Positions 46,013 through 55,549 are shown, counted from the first letter of the stretch. The stretch: 64,000 nt of DNA from Streptomyces nojiriensis (GCF_017639205.1 NZ_CP071139.1:6571501-6635500); one strand, 5' to 3'. The notes: a model not told the origin generated them from the letters alone. A program made the numbers and translations.

Positions 46013-47518
46013 ATGACCTCCTCTTCTTCCCCTTCCCAGGACGCGCGGGACGCACAGGACGTGCGGGACTCGCAGAGCTTCACCGAGAGCCTTCGGGCCG
46101 ATGCCCTGATGGAAGAGGACGTCGCCTGGAGCCACGAGATCGACGGAGACCGGGACGGCGAGCAGCTCGAACGCTCGGAGCGCGCGGCCCTGCGCCGCGT
46201 GGCCGGCCTCTCCACCGAGCTCGAAGACGTCACCGAGGTCGAGTACCGGCAGCTGCGCCTGGAGCGCGTCGTACTGGTCGGTGTCTGGACCTCCGGCACG
46301 GTGAACGACGCGGAGAACTCCCTCGCGGAGCTCGCCGCCCTCGCCGAGACGGCGGGTGCGCTCGTACTCGACGGTGTGATCCAGCGCCGTGACAAGCCGG
46401 ACCCGGCCACCTTCATCGGCTCGGGCAAGGCGCGCGAGCTGCGTGACATCGTCATGGAGAGCGGCGCCGACACCGTCGTGTGCGACGGTGAGCTCAGCCC
46501 CGGCCAGCTCATCGCCCTCGAGGACGTCGTCAAGGTGAAGGTGGTCGACCGGACCGCGCTGATCCTCGACATCTTCGCCCAGCACGCCAAGTCCCGAGAG
46601 GGCAAGGCGCAGGTCGCGCTCGCGCAGATGCAGTACATGCTGCCGCGACTGCGCGGCTGGGGTGCCTCGCTGTCACGGCAGATGGGTGGCGGCGGCGGTG
46701 GCGGCATGGCCACCCGAGGCCCCGGTGAGACCAAGATCGAGACCGACCGGCGACGGATCCGCGAGAAGATGGCGAAGATGCGCCGGGAGATCGCGGAGAT
46801 GAAGACCGGCCGTGACATCAAGCGGCAGGAACGGCGCCGCAACAAGGTGCCCTCGGTCGCCATCGCCGGTTACACCAACGCGGGCAAGTCCTCGCTGCTC
46901 AACCGTCTCACGGGCGCGGGCGTCCTGGTGGAGAACGCACTGTTCGCCACCCTCGACCCGACCGTGCGCCGGGCCGAGACGCCGAGCGGCCGGGTCTACA
47001 CCCTGGCCGACACGGTCGGCTTCGTCCGGCACCTGCCCCACCACCTGGTCGAGGCGTTCCGCTCCACGATGGAGGAGGTCGGTGACTCCGACCTGATCCT
47101 GCACATCGTGGACGGTTCGCACCCGGCTCCGGAGGAGCAGCTGGCGGCGGTGCGCGAGGTGATCCGCGAGGTCGGCGCGGTCAACGTGCCCGAGATCGTG
47201 GTGATCAACAAGGCCGACGCCGCGGATCCGCTCGTCCTGCAGCGGCTGCTGCGGATCGAGCGGCACTCGATCGCGGTTTCGGCGCGGACGGGCCTGGGCA
47301 TCGAGGAACTCCTCGCGCTCATCGACTCCGAGCTGCCGCGGCCCGAGGTCGAGGTGGAGGCCATGGTGCCGTACACGCGCGGCTCGCTGGTCGCCAAGGC
47401 GCACGCCGAGGGCGAGGTGATCTCCGAGGAGCACACCCCGGACGGCACCCTGCTCAAGGCACGGGTCCACCAGGAACTGGCGGCGGACCTGGCGCCGTAC
47501 GCGCTCGCGAAGCGCTGA
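46013..47518 (+). CDS. hflX: Ribosome-associated GTPase HflX
   Basis: 501-aa GTPase that splits stalled or idle 70S ribosomes. N-terminal HflX nucleotide-binding domain at about residues 75-195 (VLVGVWTSGTVNDAENSLAEL, FIGSGKARELRD), Gly-rich linker MGGGGGGGMATRGPGETKIE near 222-242, coiled coil, then the G domain: G1 GYTNAGKSSL near 285, G3 DTVGFVRHLPH, G4 NKAD, G5 SARTG. The C-terminal domain ends near 500. The first 70 residues are an acidic, Ser/Asp-rich extension common in actinobacteria. ATG at 46013 preceded by GTAAGGA. Confidence 0.94.
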   Translation: MTSSSSPSQDARDAQDVRDSQSFTESLRADALMEEDVAWSHEIDGDRDGEQLERSERAALRRVAGLSTELEDVTEVEYRQLRLERVVLVGVWTSGTVNDAENSLAELAALAETAGALVLDGVIQRRDKPDPATFIGSGKARELRDIVMESGADTVVCDGELSPGQLIALEDVVKVKVVDRTALILDIFAQHAKSREGKAQVALAQMQYMLPRLRGWGASLSRQMGGGGGGGMATRGPGETKIETDRRRIREKMAKMRREIAEMKTGRDIKRQERRRNKVPSVAIAGYTNAGKSSLLNRLTGAGVLVENALFATLDPTVRRAETPSGRVYTLADTVGFVRHLPHHLVEAFRSTMEEVGDSDLILHIVDGSHPAPEEQLAAVREVIREVGAVNVPEIVVINKADAADPLVLQRLLRIERHSIAVSARTGLGIEELLALIDSELPRPEVEVEAMVPYTRGSLVAKAHAEGEVISEEHTPDGTLLKARVHQELAADLAPYALAKR

Positions 47519-47545
47519 GCGTGCTGACGGCTTGACGGTTTGACG

Positions 47546-47580
47546 GCTGAGGCCCCCCTGCACCGCAGGGGGGCCTCAGC
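47546..47580. terminator. Perfect 16-bp terminator hairpin after hflX
   Basis: GCTGAGGCCCCCCTGC (47546-47561), loop ACC, GCAGGGGGGCCTCAGC (47565-47580), followed by CTTTC. Lies between convergent hflX and the protease gene. Confidence 0.9.
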
Positions 47581-47633
47581 CTTTCGGCCACGCCCGGGGT
47601 CCGGGACCGCTCGGACTGCCCGTGCCGCTCGGA

Positions 47634-48803
47634 CTACTTGAACTTGCGGCTGACGGCGTCGAAGATGCCCTTCGCCTCCGGCCCCAGCCGGGGTCCGGCC
47701 AGCCAGCCCGCCTTGGCCGGGCCGATCGAGGTGTTCGACACCAGCGCCGGCTTGCCGTCGGAGCCAGCCGAGACCCAGCCGCCACCGGAGGAACCGCCGG
47801 TCATGGTGCAGCCGATGCGGTACATCACCGGGTCGTTCGCGTTCAGGGACAGCCGGCCCGGCCGGTCCGTGCACTGGAAGGCGCGCTGGCCGTCGAACGG
47901 AGCCGCCGCCGGGTAGCCCGTCGCCGTGATGCTCGCGACCTTCGGCACGGCCTGCGCGTTGAACTCCACCGGGAGCGCCGAACCGACCGTCTCCTCCAGG
48001 GACTTGGTGCTGCCCTTCTCGGGCATCACGTGCAGTACCGCGAAGTCGTACGGGGCACCCGCGCCGCCCGTCGGACCGCCGCTCGCGATCCACTGGTCGG
48101 AGGTCTGCGCCCAGTCGCTCCACCACACGCCGAACGGGGCCACCGTCTCGCGGGGCGCGCCCTTGAGCTGCGCCGCCGGCTTGCCCGCGTTGTTGTAGGA
48201 CGGGACGAAGGCGATGTTGCGGTACCAGCCGCCGGCCTTGCCCGCGTGGACGCAGTGGCCCGCCGTCCAGACCATGTTCGACTTGCCGGGGTGGGCCGGG
48301 TCCTTGACCACGGTCGCCGAGCAGACCATCGAGCCCTCGGGGCCGTCGAAGAACACCTTGCCGGACGCCGGAACGCTCGTGTGGTAGGGCGGGGCGGCCT
48401 GCTTGGCCGCCACCGGTGCCGGGGTGGGGTCGGTGACGCCCTGGTCCTTGCCCGCGTCGGGGTCGACGGCCGGACGCTGCGGCTGCTCGGCGTCACGCAT
48501 GCGGTCCGGGTCCCACAGGCCCTCGATGACCGGGTTGATGTAGTCGCCCGCCTCGCGGAGCCAGTCCTCCTTCTTCCAGTTCTTCCACTCACCCCCCTTC
48601 CACTTCTCCAGGTCTATCCCGTGCTCCTTGAGCTTGTCCTTGAGCTGGTCCGGGATCTTGATCCCGTCCTGGCCCGGCAGGCTCGCAGCCACGGTCGGCT
48701 TGGCGTCGCCGCCGGCCTCCCCGTCGCCGGGGCCGCAGGCAGCCGCGGTCAGCGCGAGCGTGGCCGCGCACAGAATCGCGGTGACCGGTCGGTTCGGTCG
48801 CAT
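47634..48803 (-). CDS. Trypsin-like serine protease lipoprotein
   Basis: 389-aa exported protein. The signal peptide ends in lipobox LTAAAC (Cys near residue 23). A 110-residue polar, Trp/Lys-rich region precedes the S1 fold, whose triad is visible: His in MVWTAGHCVHAG, Asp in APYDFAVLHV, Ser in TMTGGSSGGGW. Cysteines flank the His and Ser as in glutamyl-endopeptidase/V8-like enzymes. Probably cell-surface anchored. ATG at 48803; divergent from the siderophore operon (189 bp). Confidence 0.88.
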   Translation of the reverse strand: MRPNRPVTAILCAATLALTAAACGPGDGEAGGDAKPTVAASLPGQDGIKIPDQLKDKLKEHGIDLEKWKGGEWKNWKKEDWLREAGDYINPVIEGLWDPDRMRDAEQPQRPAVDPDAGKDQGVTDPTPAPVAAKQAAPPYHTSVPASGKVFFDGPEGSMVCSATVVKDPAHPGKSNMVWTAGHCVHAGKAGGWYRNIAFVPSYNNAGKPAAQLKGAPRETVAPFGVWWSDWAQTSDQWIASGGPTGGAGAPYDFAVLHVMPEKGSTKSLEETVGSALPVEFNAQAVPKVASITATGYPAAAPFDGQRAFQCTDRPGRLSLNANDPVMYRIGCTMTGGSSGGGWVSAGSDGKPALVSNTSIGPAKAGWLAGPRLGPEAKGIFDAVSRKFK

Positions 48804-48992
48804 GTCGTTCGTCCCCCTGGGAGTTCGAGGAGTGGAGTGCAGGCCCCCACTATGCCGCTGTGGCCCAGGACGACACAGGCCGGGGCCGCGGTTCCTGGCG
48901 CTCTTCCCGTGCGGGACAAGGATCTTGAGTCAACCCGTGATCCCTCGCCGTCACCGTCGTTGGTACGTACGGGGGATGGGGGAGCAGCGTTC

Positions 48993-50468
48993 ATGTTCGA
49001 GACGCAATCCGGAAGAGCAATCACTGCGGGAGGACCGACACTCGTGGCTGTCACCGAGCCGGCCGCGGCGGCGGCCGCGACAGAGATCCCGCGCCAAGTG
49101 CCGTTGCAGGGAAGCCGGGGGCCGGGTCCGGACGCCCCGAGCGGTTCCGTTGTGAACGGTGGGCCTGAGGGTTCCGCCGCTCCGGAGGGCATCCTGCGCA
49201 GGCAGTCGCAGCGGGAGTCCGCCGCCCGCACGTACGCGCGCTCGCTGCCCATCGTCCCGGTGCGGGCCCGCGGGCTCACCATCGAGGGCGCCGACGGACG
49301 GCGTTACCTCGACTGCCTCTCCGGCGCGGGCTCGCTCGCCCTCGGGCACAACCACCCGGTGGTGCTCGAAGCCATCCGGGGCGTGCTCGACTCGGGGGCC
49401 CCGCTGCACGTGCTGGACCTCGCGACCCCGGTCAAGGACGCCTTCACCACCGAGCTGTTCGCGAACCTGCCGCTCGCGCTGGCCGCCGACGCGCGCATCC
49501 AGTTCTGCGGTCCGGCCGGCACGGACGCCGTGGAGGCGGCCCTCAAACTGGTGCGCACCGCGACCGGACGCCCCGGGCTGCTCGCCTTCACCGGGGCCTA
49601 CCACGGCATGACCGCCGGGGCCCTGGACGCCTCGGGGGGCGCCCCCGGGGTTCGGGTGACCCGGCTGCCGTACCCACAGGACCTCCGCTGCCCGTTCGGC
49701 GTCGGCGGCCCCGAGGGTGCCGAACTCTCCGCGCGCTGGACGGAGAACCTGCTGGACGACCCGAAGGGCGGGGTGCCCGCCCCCGCCGGCATGATCGTCG
49801 AACCCGTGCAGGGCGAGGGCGGGGTGATCCCCGCCCCGGACGGCTGGCTGCGCCGGATGCGCGAGATCACCGCGGCGCGGGGGATCCCGCTGATCGCCGA
49901 CGAGGTGCAGACGGGCGTCGGCCGGACCGGTGCCTTCTGGGGAGTCGACCACGCCGGGGTGGTGCCCGATGTCATGGTCCTCTCCAAGGCGATCGGCGGC
50001 AGCCTGCCGCTCGCGGTGATCGTGTACCGGGCGGGCCTGGACGTCTGGGCCCCCGGCGCGCACGCGGGCACCTTCCGCGGCAACCAGCTCGCCATGGCCG
50101 CCGGTACCGCCACGCTCGCCTTCGTCCGTGAGAACCGGCTCGCCGAGCGCGCCGCCGCCCTGGGGGAACGGATGCTGGCGGCCCTGCACGGCCTGGCCTG
50201 CGGCCATCCCTGCATCGGAGAGGTACGGGGCCGGGGCCTGATGATCGGCGTCGAACTCGTCGACCCCGACACCGGGGCCGCCGCGCCGTCCCTCGCCGCC
50301 GCCGTCCGCCAGGAGTGCCTCGACCGCGGCCTGATCGTCGAGCTCGGCGGCCGCCACGGCGCCGTGGTGCGCCTCCTTCCCCCGCTGACCCTGACCGACG
50401 AGCAGGCCGCGGCGGTCCTCGACCGCCTGGCCGACGCCATCCCGGCCGCCGCCCGCCGGACCCACTGA
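48993..50468 (+). CDS. PLP aminotransferase, diaminobutyrate-2-oxoglutarate type (siderophore cluster)
   Basis: 491-aa class III aminotransferase. After about 70 disordered residues: RYLDCLSGAGSLALGHNHP, GPAGTDAVEAALKLVRTATGR, TGAYHGMTAGALDASGG, EPVQGEGGVIP, DEVQTGVGRTG and LSKAIGGSLPLAVIVY with the PLP Lys near residue 331. This pattern fits diaminobutyrate transaminases (RhbA/AcsF-like), making 2,4-diaminobutyrate from aspartate semialdehyde. First of four genes with siderophore synthetases. ATG at 48993 with GGGGGAG upstream; GTG 49044 is an alternative. No iron-box (DmdR/IdeR-like) sequence was seen in the 189-bp upstream region. Confidence 0.87.
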   Translation: MFETQSGRAITAGGPTLVAVTEPAAAAAATEIPRQVPLQGSRGPGPDAPSGSVVNGGPEGSAAPEGILRRQSQRESAARTYARSLPIVPVRARGLTIEGADGRRYLDCLSGAGSLALGHNHPVVLEAIRGVLDSGAPLHVLDLATPVKDAFTTELFANLPLALAADARIQFCGPAGTDAVEAALKLVRTATGRPGLLAFTGAYHGMTAGALDASGGAPGVRVTRLPYPQDLRCPFGVGGPEGAELSARWTENLLDDPKGGVPAPAGMIVEPVQGEGGVIPAPDGWLRRMREITAARGIPLIADEVQTGVGRTGAFWGVDHAGVVPDVMVLSKAIGGSLPLAVIVYRAGLDVWAPGAHAGTFRGNQLAMAAGTATLAFVRENRLAERAAALGERMLAALHGLACGHPCIGEVRGRGLMIGVELVDPDTGAAAPSLAAAVRQECLDRGLIVELGGRHGAVVRLLPPLTLTDEQAAAVLDRLADAIPAAARRTH

Positions 50469-50489
50469 CCCGCACCCCGAGGACCCGCG

Positions 50490-52760
50490 ATGCCAGACCC
50501 GCACCCGTCCACCCCGATCACGGAGACCCAGCCGCTGTCCGCCGACCGGCCCGCCCCACCGCCGGGACCGGCCCACACGCAGCCGCGCCCGGACCACGAG
50601 GAGGCCGCCGCCCCGGGGCAGCCGTCGCCGCCGCCCGGCACCGCGACGCCGCCACGAGAGGCCGCGTTGTCGGCGTCGCCATCGCCGTCGCCCCGGCCCG
50701 ACGTGCCCGAGGTGCAGGGCCCGGGGCCCGCGGCCGCCCCGCCGGCCCGGCCGGTACCCGCCGAGGACGCACCGACTCCGCCCCCGGCCGGCACGCCGCC
50801 CGACGCCGACGGGGCCATGGCCGAGCACCCGCAGCCTGCGTCGCCGGGCGCACCCGGAGCACCGGCCGAGCCGCTCCCCGCGGCGGCTGCGGCTACGGCC
50901 CCCACCGGGGCCGGGGCCGGGACCGGCCTCGGGGCCACGGCCACGGTGCCGCGGCAGAAGGACGGCACGCCCCGGCCCCGTTCCGGCTGGACGAGCCCCC
51001 TCCGGCTGGAGCCGACCACACTGCCCGACCTCCTCAACCACCCCGACCCGGCCGTCGCCGCCGAGGCCGCGGCGGTGGAGAACCTGCTCCGCTGCTGGGT
51101 CCGCGAATCCGGTGTCGGCCGCCCCGACGGGCCCGTCGGAACCCCCCTGCGCATCCCCCTTCCCGCCTCCGGCACCGCCCTGCTCGTCCCGGTCCGCCAC
51201 TGGTCCCACGCCGGCTGGCACCGATTCGGTGCGGTCCGGCTCGAAGGCACGACCGCCTCCGCGCCCTCCCTCGACGCCGTCACCATCGCCGCGCTCATCG
51301 CCCGTGAGGGCACGAGCGGCGGCCGGGGCGCCGCCGACCTCGTCGGCCGGGTCGCCGACTCGGTGCGCCGCACCACCGAGTTCATCGCCGACCGGCGGGA
51401 ACGCCCCACCGCCCCGGATCCCGTCGGCGGGGACCGCTTCCTCACCGCCGAACAGGCGCTCCTCCTCGGCCACCCCCTCCAGCCCGACCCGAAGAGCCGC
51501 GAAGGACTCTCCGAGGCCGAGGTACGCCGCTACTCACCCGAACTCCACGGCTCCTTCCCCCTGCACTGGTTCGCGGTCGAACCCGCGGCCCTCGCCAGCG
51601 AATCGGCCTGGACCGAGAGCGGCCGCCCCGTCTCCGCCCCACAGCTCCTCGGCAGACTCGCCCCCGGGCTCCCGCTGCCCCACGGCACCACCCCCCTTCC
51701 CCTGCACCCCTGGCAGGCCCGCGACCTGCTCCAACGCCCCGCCGTCACCGCCCTCCGTGACGCGGGACTTCTGCACGACCTGGGCCCGCACGGCGAGCCC
51801 TGGTACCCCACCTCCTCCGTCCGCACCGTCCACCGGCCGGGCGCCCCCGCGATGCTCAAGCTCTCCCTGGGCCTGCGCATCACCAACTCCCGCCGCGAGA
51901 ACCTCCGCAAGGAACTCCACCGCGGCGTCGAGGTACACCGGCTGCTCCGCACCGGCCTCGCCGAGCAGTGGCAGGCGTCCCACCCCGCCTTCGACATCGT
52001 CCGCGACCCCGCCTGGGTCGCCGTGGACGCCCCGGACGGAACCCCCGTGCCCGGACTCGACGCCCTGCTGCGCCACAACCCCTTCCGTTCGGGCGACGAC
52101 CCCGTCTGCATCGCCGCACTCACCGCTCCCCGCCCGTGGCCCGGCCGGACCACCATGAGCTCCCGCCTCGCCGAACTCGTCACCGGGCTCGCCACCGCCA
52201 CCGGCCACACCACGTCCGCCGTCGCCGCCGAGTGGTTCCTGCGCTACCTCGACCACGTGGTGCTGCCGGTCCTCGCCTTCGACGCGCTCGCCGGCATCGC
52301 CCTCGAAGCGCACCAGCAGAACACCCTGGTGCTCCTCGACCCGGCCGGCTGGCCGATCGGCGGCCGCTACCGCGACAACCAGGGCTACTACTTCCGTGAA
52401 TCCCGCCGCGCGGAACTGGAACACCGGCTCCCCGGCATCGGAAGCGCCAGTGACACCTTCGTGTCCGACGCCGTCACCGACGAACGCTTCGCCTACTACC
52501 TCGGCATCAACAACGTGCTCGGTCTCATCGGCGCCTTCGGATCCCAGCGGCTCGCGGACGAACGGGTCCTCCTCGCCGCCTTCCGCCGCTTCCTCGCCAA
52601 GGCCGCGGGCCTCGGCCCGCTCCCCGCACGGCTGCTCGACTCGCCCACCCTGCGCTGCAAGGCGAATCTGCTCACCCGCCTGGGCGGTCTCGACGAGCTG
52701 GTCGGCCCCGTCGACACCCAGTCCGTCTACGTCACCATCACCAACCCCCTTCACGATTGA
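50490..52760 (+). CDS. IucA/IucC-family siderophore synthetase 1 with long Pro/Ala-rich N-terminus
   Basis: 756-aa NRPS-independent synthetase that adenylates a carboxylate (citrate-type) and joins it to an amine or alcohol. Residues 1-165 are low-complexity Pro/Ala/Gly; the IucA/IucC domain then starts at SPLRLEPTTLPDLLNHP. Visible motifs: LLGHPLQPDPKSREGL (the conserved HP..P.xK), HGSFPLHWFAVEP, LPLHPWQARDLLQ, YPTSSVRTVHRPG and LKLSLGLRITNSRRENL. The FhuF-like C-terminal domain includes AGIALEAHQQNTLV and GGRYRDNQGYYF. The core is about 590 residues, the usual size. ATG at 50490 after GAGGACCCGCG. 21 bp after the aminotransferase. Confidence 0.88.
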   Translation: MPDPHPSTPITETQPLSADRPAPPPGPAHTQPRPDHEEAAAPGQPSPPPGTATPPREAALSASPSPSPRPDVPEVQGPGPAAAPPARPVPAEDAPTPPPAGTPPDADGAMAEHPQPASPGAPGAPAEPLPAAAAATAPTGAGAGTGLGATATVPRQKDGTPRPRSGWTSPLRLEPTTLPDLLNHPDPAVAAEAAAVENLLRCWVRESGVGRPDGPVGTPLRIPLPASGTALLVPVRHWSHAGWHRFGAVRLEGTTASAPSLDAVTIAALIAREGTSGGRGAADLVGRVADSVRRTTEFIADRRERPTAPDPVGGDRFLTAEQALLLGHPLQPDPKSREGLSEAEVRRYSPELHGSFPLHWFAVEPAALASESAWTESGRPVSAPQLLGRLAPGLPLPHGTTPLPLHPWQARDLLQRPAVTALRDAGLLHDLGPHGEPWYPTSSVRTVHRPGAPAMLKLSLGLRITNSRRENLRKELHRGVEVHRLLRTGLAEQWQASHPAFDIVRDPAWVAVDAPDGTPVPGLDALLRHNPFRSGDDPVCIAALTAPRPWPGRTTMSSRLAELVTGLATATGHTTSAVAAEWFLRYLDHVVLPVLAFDALAGIALEAHQQNTLVLLDPAGWPIGGRYRDNQGYYFRESRRAELEHRLPGIGSASDTFVSDAVTDERFAYYLGINNVLGLIGAFGSQRLADERVLLAAFRRFLAKAAGLGPLPARLLDSPTLRCKANLLTRLGGLDELVGPVDTQSVYVTITNPLHD

Positions 52761-52791
52761 CGCGTCGGCGCCGACGCGGAGAAGAGCCCCG

Positions 52792-53505
52792 ATGCCCTCC
52801 ACCCACATGTCAGCCCCGGCCCCGGCCGCCCGATCCGCCCACGACGCCCGCACCGCCGCCGGCGTCGTCGAAGCCGTCGGCGGAGGGCTCGCGCAACGGC
52901 TCAACGCGGCACTGCTGCCGCTGCTCGCCGAGGCCGACCTGCTCGATTCCCCCGCCATCTGGGGCAGCGTCACCACGCCCGCCGGAGCCTTCCGCCTCGA
53001 ACCCGTGCGGCCCGGCCGTGACCTGGAGCTGCTCACCGGCTGGATGAACGATCCCGAGGTGGCGGCCTACTGGGAGCTCGCGGGCCCCGCCGCGGTCACG
53101 GCCGCGCACCTGCGGGCCCAGCTCGACGGGGACGGCCGCAGCATCCCCTGCCTCGGCCTCCTCGACGGCACGCCGATGAGTTACTGGGAGATCTACCGGG
53201 CCGACCTCGACCCGCTCTCCGGGCACTACCCGGCGCGCCCCCACGACACGGGTATCCACCTGCTCATCGGAGACGGCACGAACCGCGGCCGCGGACTGGG
53301 AACAGCCCTGCTGCGTGCCGTCGCCGACCTGGTCCTCGGCAACCGTCCCCGCTGCACACGCGTCGTCGCGGAACCGGACATCCGCAACACCCCCTCCGTA
53401 TCAGCCTTCCTGAACTCCGGCTTCCGCTGCTCCGCGGAAATCGACCTTCCCGAGAAGCGGGCCGCCCTGATGATCCGGGAGCGAGTGCTGCGCAATCTCC
53501 TCTGA
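52792..53505 (+). CDS. GNAT acyltransferase of siderophore biosynthesis (IucB/RhbD-like)
   Basis: 237-aa protein; the C-terminal 160 residues are a GNAT domain of the IucB/RhbD/AlcB type: FRLEPVRPGRDLELLTGWMNDPEVAAYWELAG (read in parts) near residues 66-97, SYWEIYRADLDPLSGHYP near 129-146, and the acyl-CoA loop DGTNRGRGLGTALLRAV near 160-176, ending VVAEPDIRNTPSVSAFLNSGF. It would acylate an amino group of a siderophore precursor. The first 60 residues are an extra Ala-rich helical part. ATG at 52792, 31 bp after synthetase 1. Confidence 0.85.
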   Translation: MPSTHMSAPAPAARSAHDARTAAGVVEAVGGGLAQRLNAALLPLLAEADLLDSPAIWGSVTTPAGAFRLEPVRPGRDLELLTGWMNDPEVAAYWELAGPAAVTAAHLRAQLDGDGRSIPCLGLLDGTPMSYWEIYRADLDPLSGHYPARPHDTGIHLLIGDGTNRGRGLGTALLRAVADLVLGNRPRCTRVVAEPDIRNTPSVSAFLNSGFRCSAEIDLPEKRAALMIRERVLRNLL

Positions 53506-53604
53506 GTGCCGCACCGCAAACCCCGACCGTCGTCGGCAGCTTCGCACCTCTCCCTTCGATAACTCTGCGTAGCGAAGCAAAGTTCCCGACCTCCGAGGAG
53601 TCAC

Positions 53605-55497
53605 GTGCCGAACTTCCCCGCAGCCCCCGACACGGCCGAACCCGCCATGCCGCCGTCACCCCAGCACCCCTGCACGCCGCCCGAACTCAACCGCGAGACC
53701 TGGGACTTCGCCGCCCGCCGGCTGCTCGCGAAGATGCTCGGCGAGTTCGCCTACGAGGAGATCATCCGTCCCGTCCCCGTACCGGCCGCCGCCGGCGACG
53801 CCTGGACCCTGACCCTCGACGACGGCAGCAGCCTCGGCTTCCGCGCCCGCCGCCGCTCGTACGGCAGCTGGCACGTCACCCCGGACACGATCACCCTGAC
53901 CCCACCGGCGCCCGCGCCGACCCCACCACCCTCACCGCCCGTGCCGGGCGACCTCGGGAGCCCGACCGCCTTCGGGGACCCCTACGCCTTCCTCATCCGG
54001 GCCCGCACCCTCCTCGGGCTCGACGGGGCCACCCTCGGTCACCTCGTCCGCGAGCTCAGCGCCACCCTCACCGCCGACGCGCGGCTCGACCACACCGCAC
54101 TCACCGCCGACGTCCTCGCCGACCTCGACTACGCCGCGCTCGAAGGCCACCAGACCGGCCACCCCTGGCTCGTCCCCAACAAGGGCCGCATCGGACTCTC
54201 CGCCTCCGACACCGCGGCCTGGGCCCCCGAGGCCCGCACCCGCCAGCGGCTGCCCTGGCTCGCCGCCCACACCTCGCTCGCCGCCTACCGCGGGACCGCC
54301 GGCCTTGAGGACCCCGCCCGCCTCTACACCGCCGAGCTCGACCCCGTCACCCGGGCCGCCTTCGACCGGTCCCTGCGCGACCGTGGCCTCGACCCGCTCC
54401 ACTACCTCTACCTGCCGGTACACCCCTGGCAGTGGGACGAGGTCGTCCTCCCCCTCTTCGCCCCGGCGCTCGCCTCAGGCGCCTTGGTGCCGCTCCCCGC
54501 CGATCCCGACGTGCGTCTCCCGCAGCAGTCCGTCCGCACCTTCCTCAACCTCAGCCGGCCCGACCGGCACAGCGTCAAACTCCCGCTCTCCGTCTTCAAC
54601 ACCATGGTCTGGCGCGGACTGCCCTGCGACCTCGCGCTCGCGGCCCCCGCCGTCACCGCCTGGATCCACTCGCTCCGCGACGGCGACCCCTTCCTCCGCG
54701 ACGAATGCCGGGTCGTCCTGCTCGGCGAGGTGGCCTCCGTCACCGTCCGCCACCCCGTCTACGACGCGCTCCCCGAGGTCCCGTACCAGTACAAGGAGCT
54801 CCTCGGCGCGATCTGGCGCGAGCCCCTGACCGGCCTGCTGGCACCCGGTGAGCGCGCCCGTACGCTCGCCTCCCTCCTCCACACCGACCCGCGCGGCCGG
54901 TCCTTCACCGCCGAGCTCGTCGCCCGGTCCGGGCTGACCCCCACCGTCTGGCTGCAGCGCCTCTTCGCCGCCCTCCTGCCCCCGCTGCTCCGCTTCCTCT
55001 ACCGCTACGGCACCGTTTTCTCCCCGCACGGCGAGAACGTCATCGTGATCTTCGACGAGCAGGACGTCCCGGTCCGGCTCGCGGTCAAGGACTTCGTCGA
55101 CGACGTCAACATCACCGACGAACCGCTGCCCGAGCTCGCGTCCCTGCCCGACGAGGTCCGGGCGGTCCTGCTCACCGAGCCCGCCGACTTCCTGCCCCAG
55201 TTCATCCACTCCGGGCTGTTCGTCGGTGTCTTCCGCTACCTCTCGGCTCTGTGCGAGGACGGCCTCGGTGTCCCGGAGAGCGAGTTCTGGTCCCTCGTAC
55301 GGGCGGAGATCCTGCGCCACCAGGCCCGCTTCCCGGAGCTCAAGGACCGCTATGAGCTCTTCGACCTGCTCGGCGAGCGCATCGGACGGCTCTGCCTGAA
55401 CCGGAACCGGCTCTACGAAGATGGCTACCGGGACCGCCCCGACCGCCCCCACGCCGTGCAGCACGGCACCGTACCCAACCCCTTGTACCGGCCATGA
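53605..55497 (+). CDS. IucA/IucC-family siderophore synthetase 2 (IucC/DesD/RhbF-like)
   Basis: 630-aa synthetase. Motifs: EGHQTGHPWLVPNKGRIGLS, YLPVHPWQWDEVVLPLF, LPQQSVRTFLNLSRPDRHSVKLPLSVFNTMVWRGLP (in parts) and FSPHGENVIVIFDEQDVPVRLAVKDFVDDV (in parts). The HPWQWDE and RHSVKLPLS(V/I)xNT motifs are those of IucC/DesD-type enzymes acting on an already acylated or monoamide substrate. About 30 extra residues lie near 95-115. GTG at 53605 with GAGGAG at about 7 nt. It starts 99 bp after the GNAT gene and ends 52 bp before dinG. Confidence 0.89.
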   Translation: MPNFPAAPDTAEPAMPPSPQHPCTPPELNRETWDFAARRLLAKMLGEFAYEEIIRPVPVPAAAGDAWTLTLDDGSSLGFRARRRSYGSWHVTPDTITLTPPAPAPTPPPSPPVPGDLGSPTAFGDPYAFLIRARTLLGLDGATLGHLVRELSATLTADARLDHTALTADVLADLDYAALEGHQTGHPWLVPNKGRIGLSASDTAAWAPEARTRQRLPWLAAHTSLAAYRGTAGLEDPARLYTAELDPVTRAAFDRSLRDRGLDPLHYLYLPVHPWQWDEVVLPLFAPALASGALVPLPADPDVRLPQQSVRTFLNLSRPDRHSVKLPLSVFNTMVWRGLPCDLALAAPAVTAWIHSLRDGDPFLRDECRVVLLGEVASVTVRHPVYDALPEVPYQYKELLGAIWREPLTGLLAPGERARTLASLLHTDPRGRSFTAELVARSGLTPTVWLQRLFAALLPPLLRFLYRYGTVFSPHGENVIVIFDEQDVPVRLAVKDFVDDVNITDEPLPELASLPDEVRAVLLTEPADFLPQFIHSGLFVGVFRYLSALCEDGLGVPESEFWSLVRAEILRHQARFPELKDRYELFDLLGERIGRLCLNRNRLYEDGYRDRPDRPHAVQHGTVPNPLYRP

Positions 55498-55549
55498 TTG
55501 CTCGCCGGTGCGCTCGCTGTCGGTGCGGCCCCGTAGGGTTGGCAGTGCT

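Noticed and set aside
48804..48992. Iron-box (DmdR/IdeR type, TTAGGTTAGGCTAACCTAA) upstream of the siderophore cluster
   Set aside because: No sequence near this consensus was found by eye in the promoter gap or in the 53506-53604 gap.
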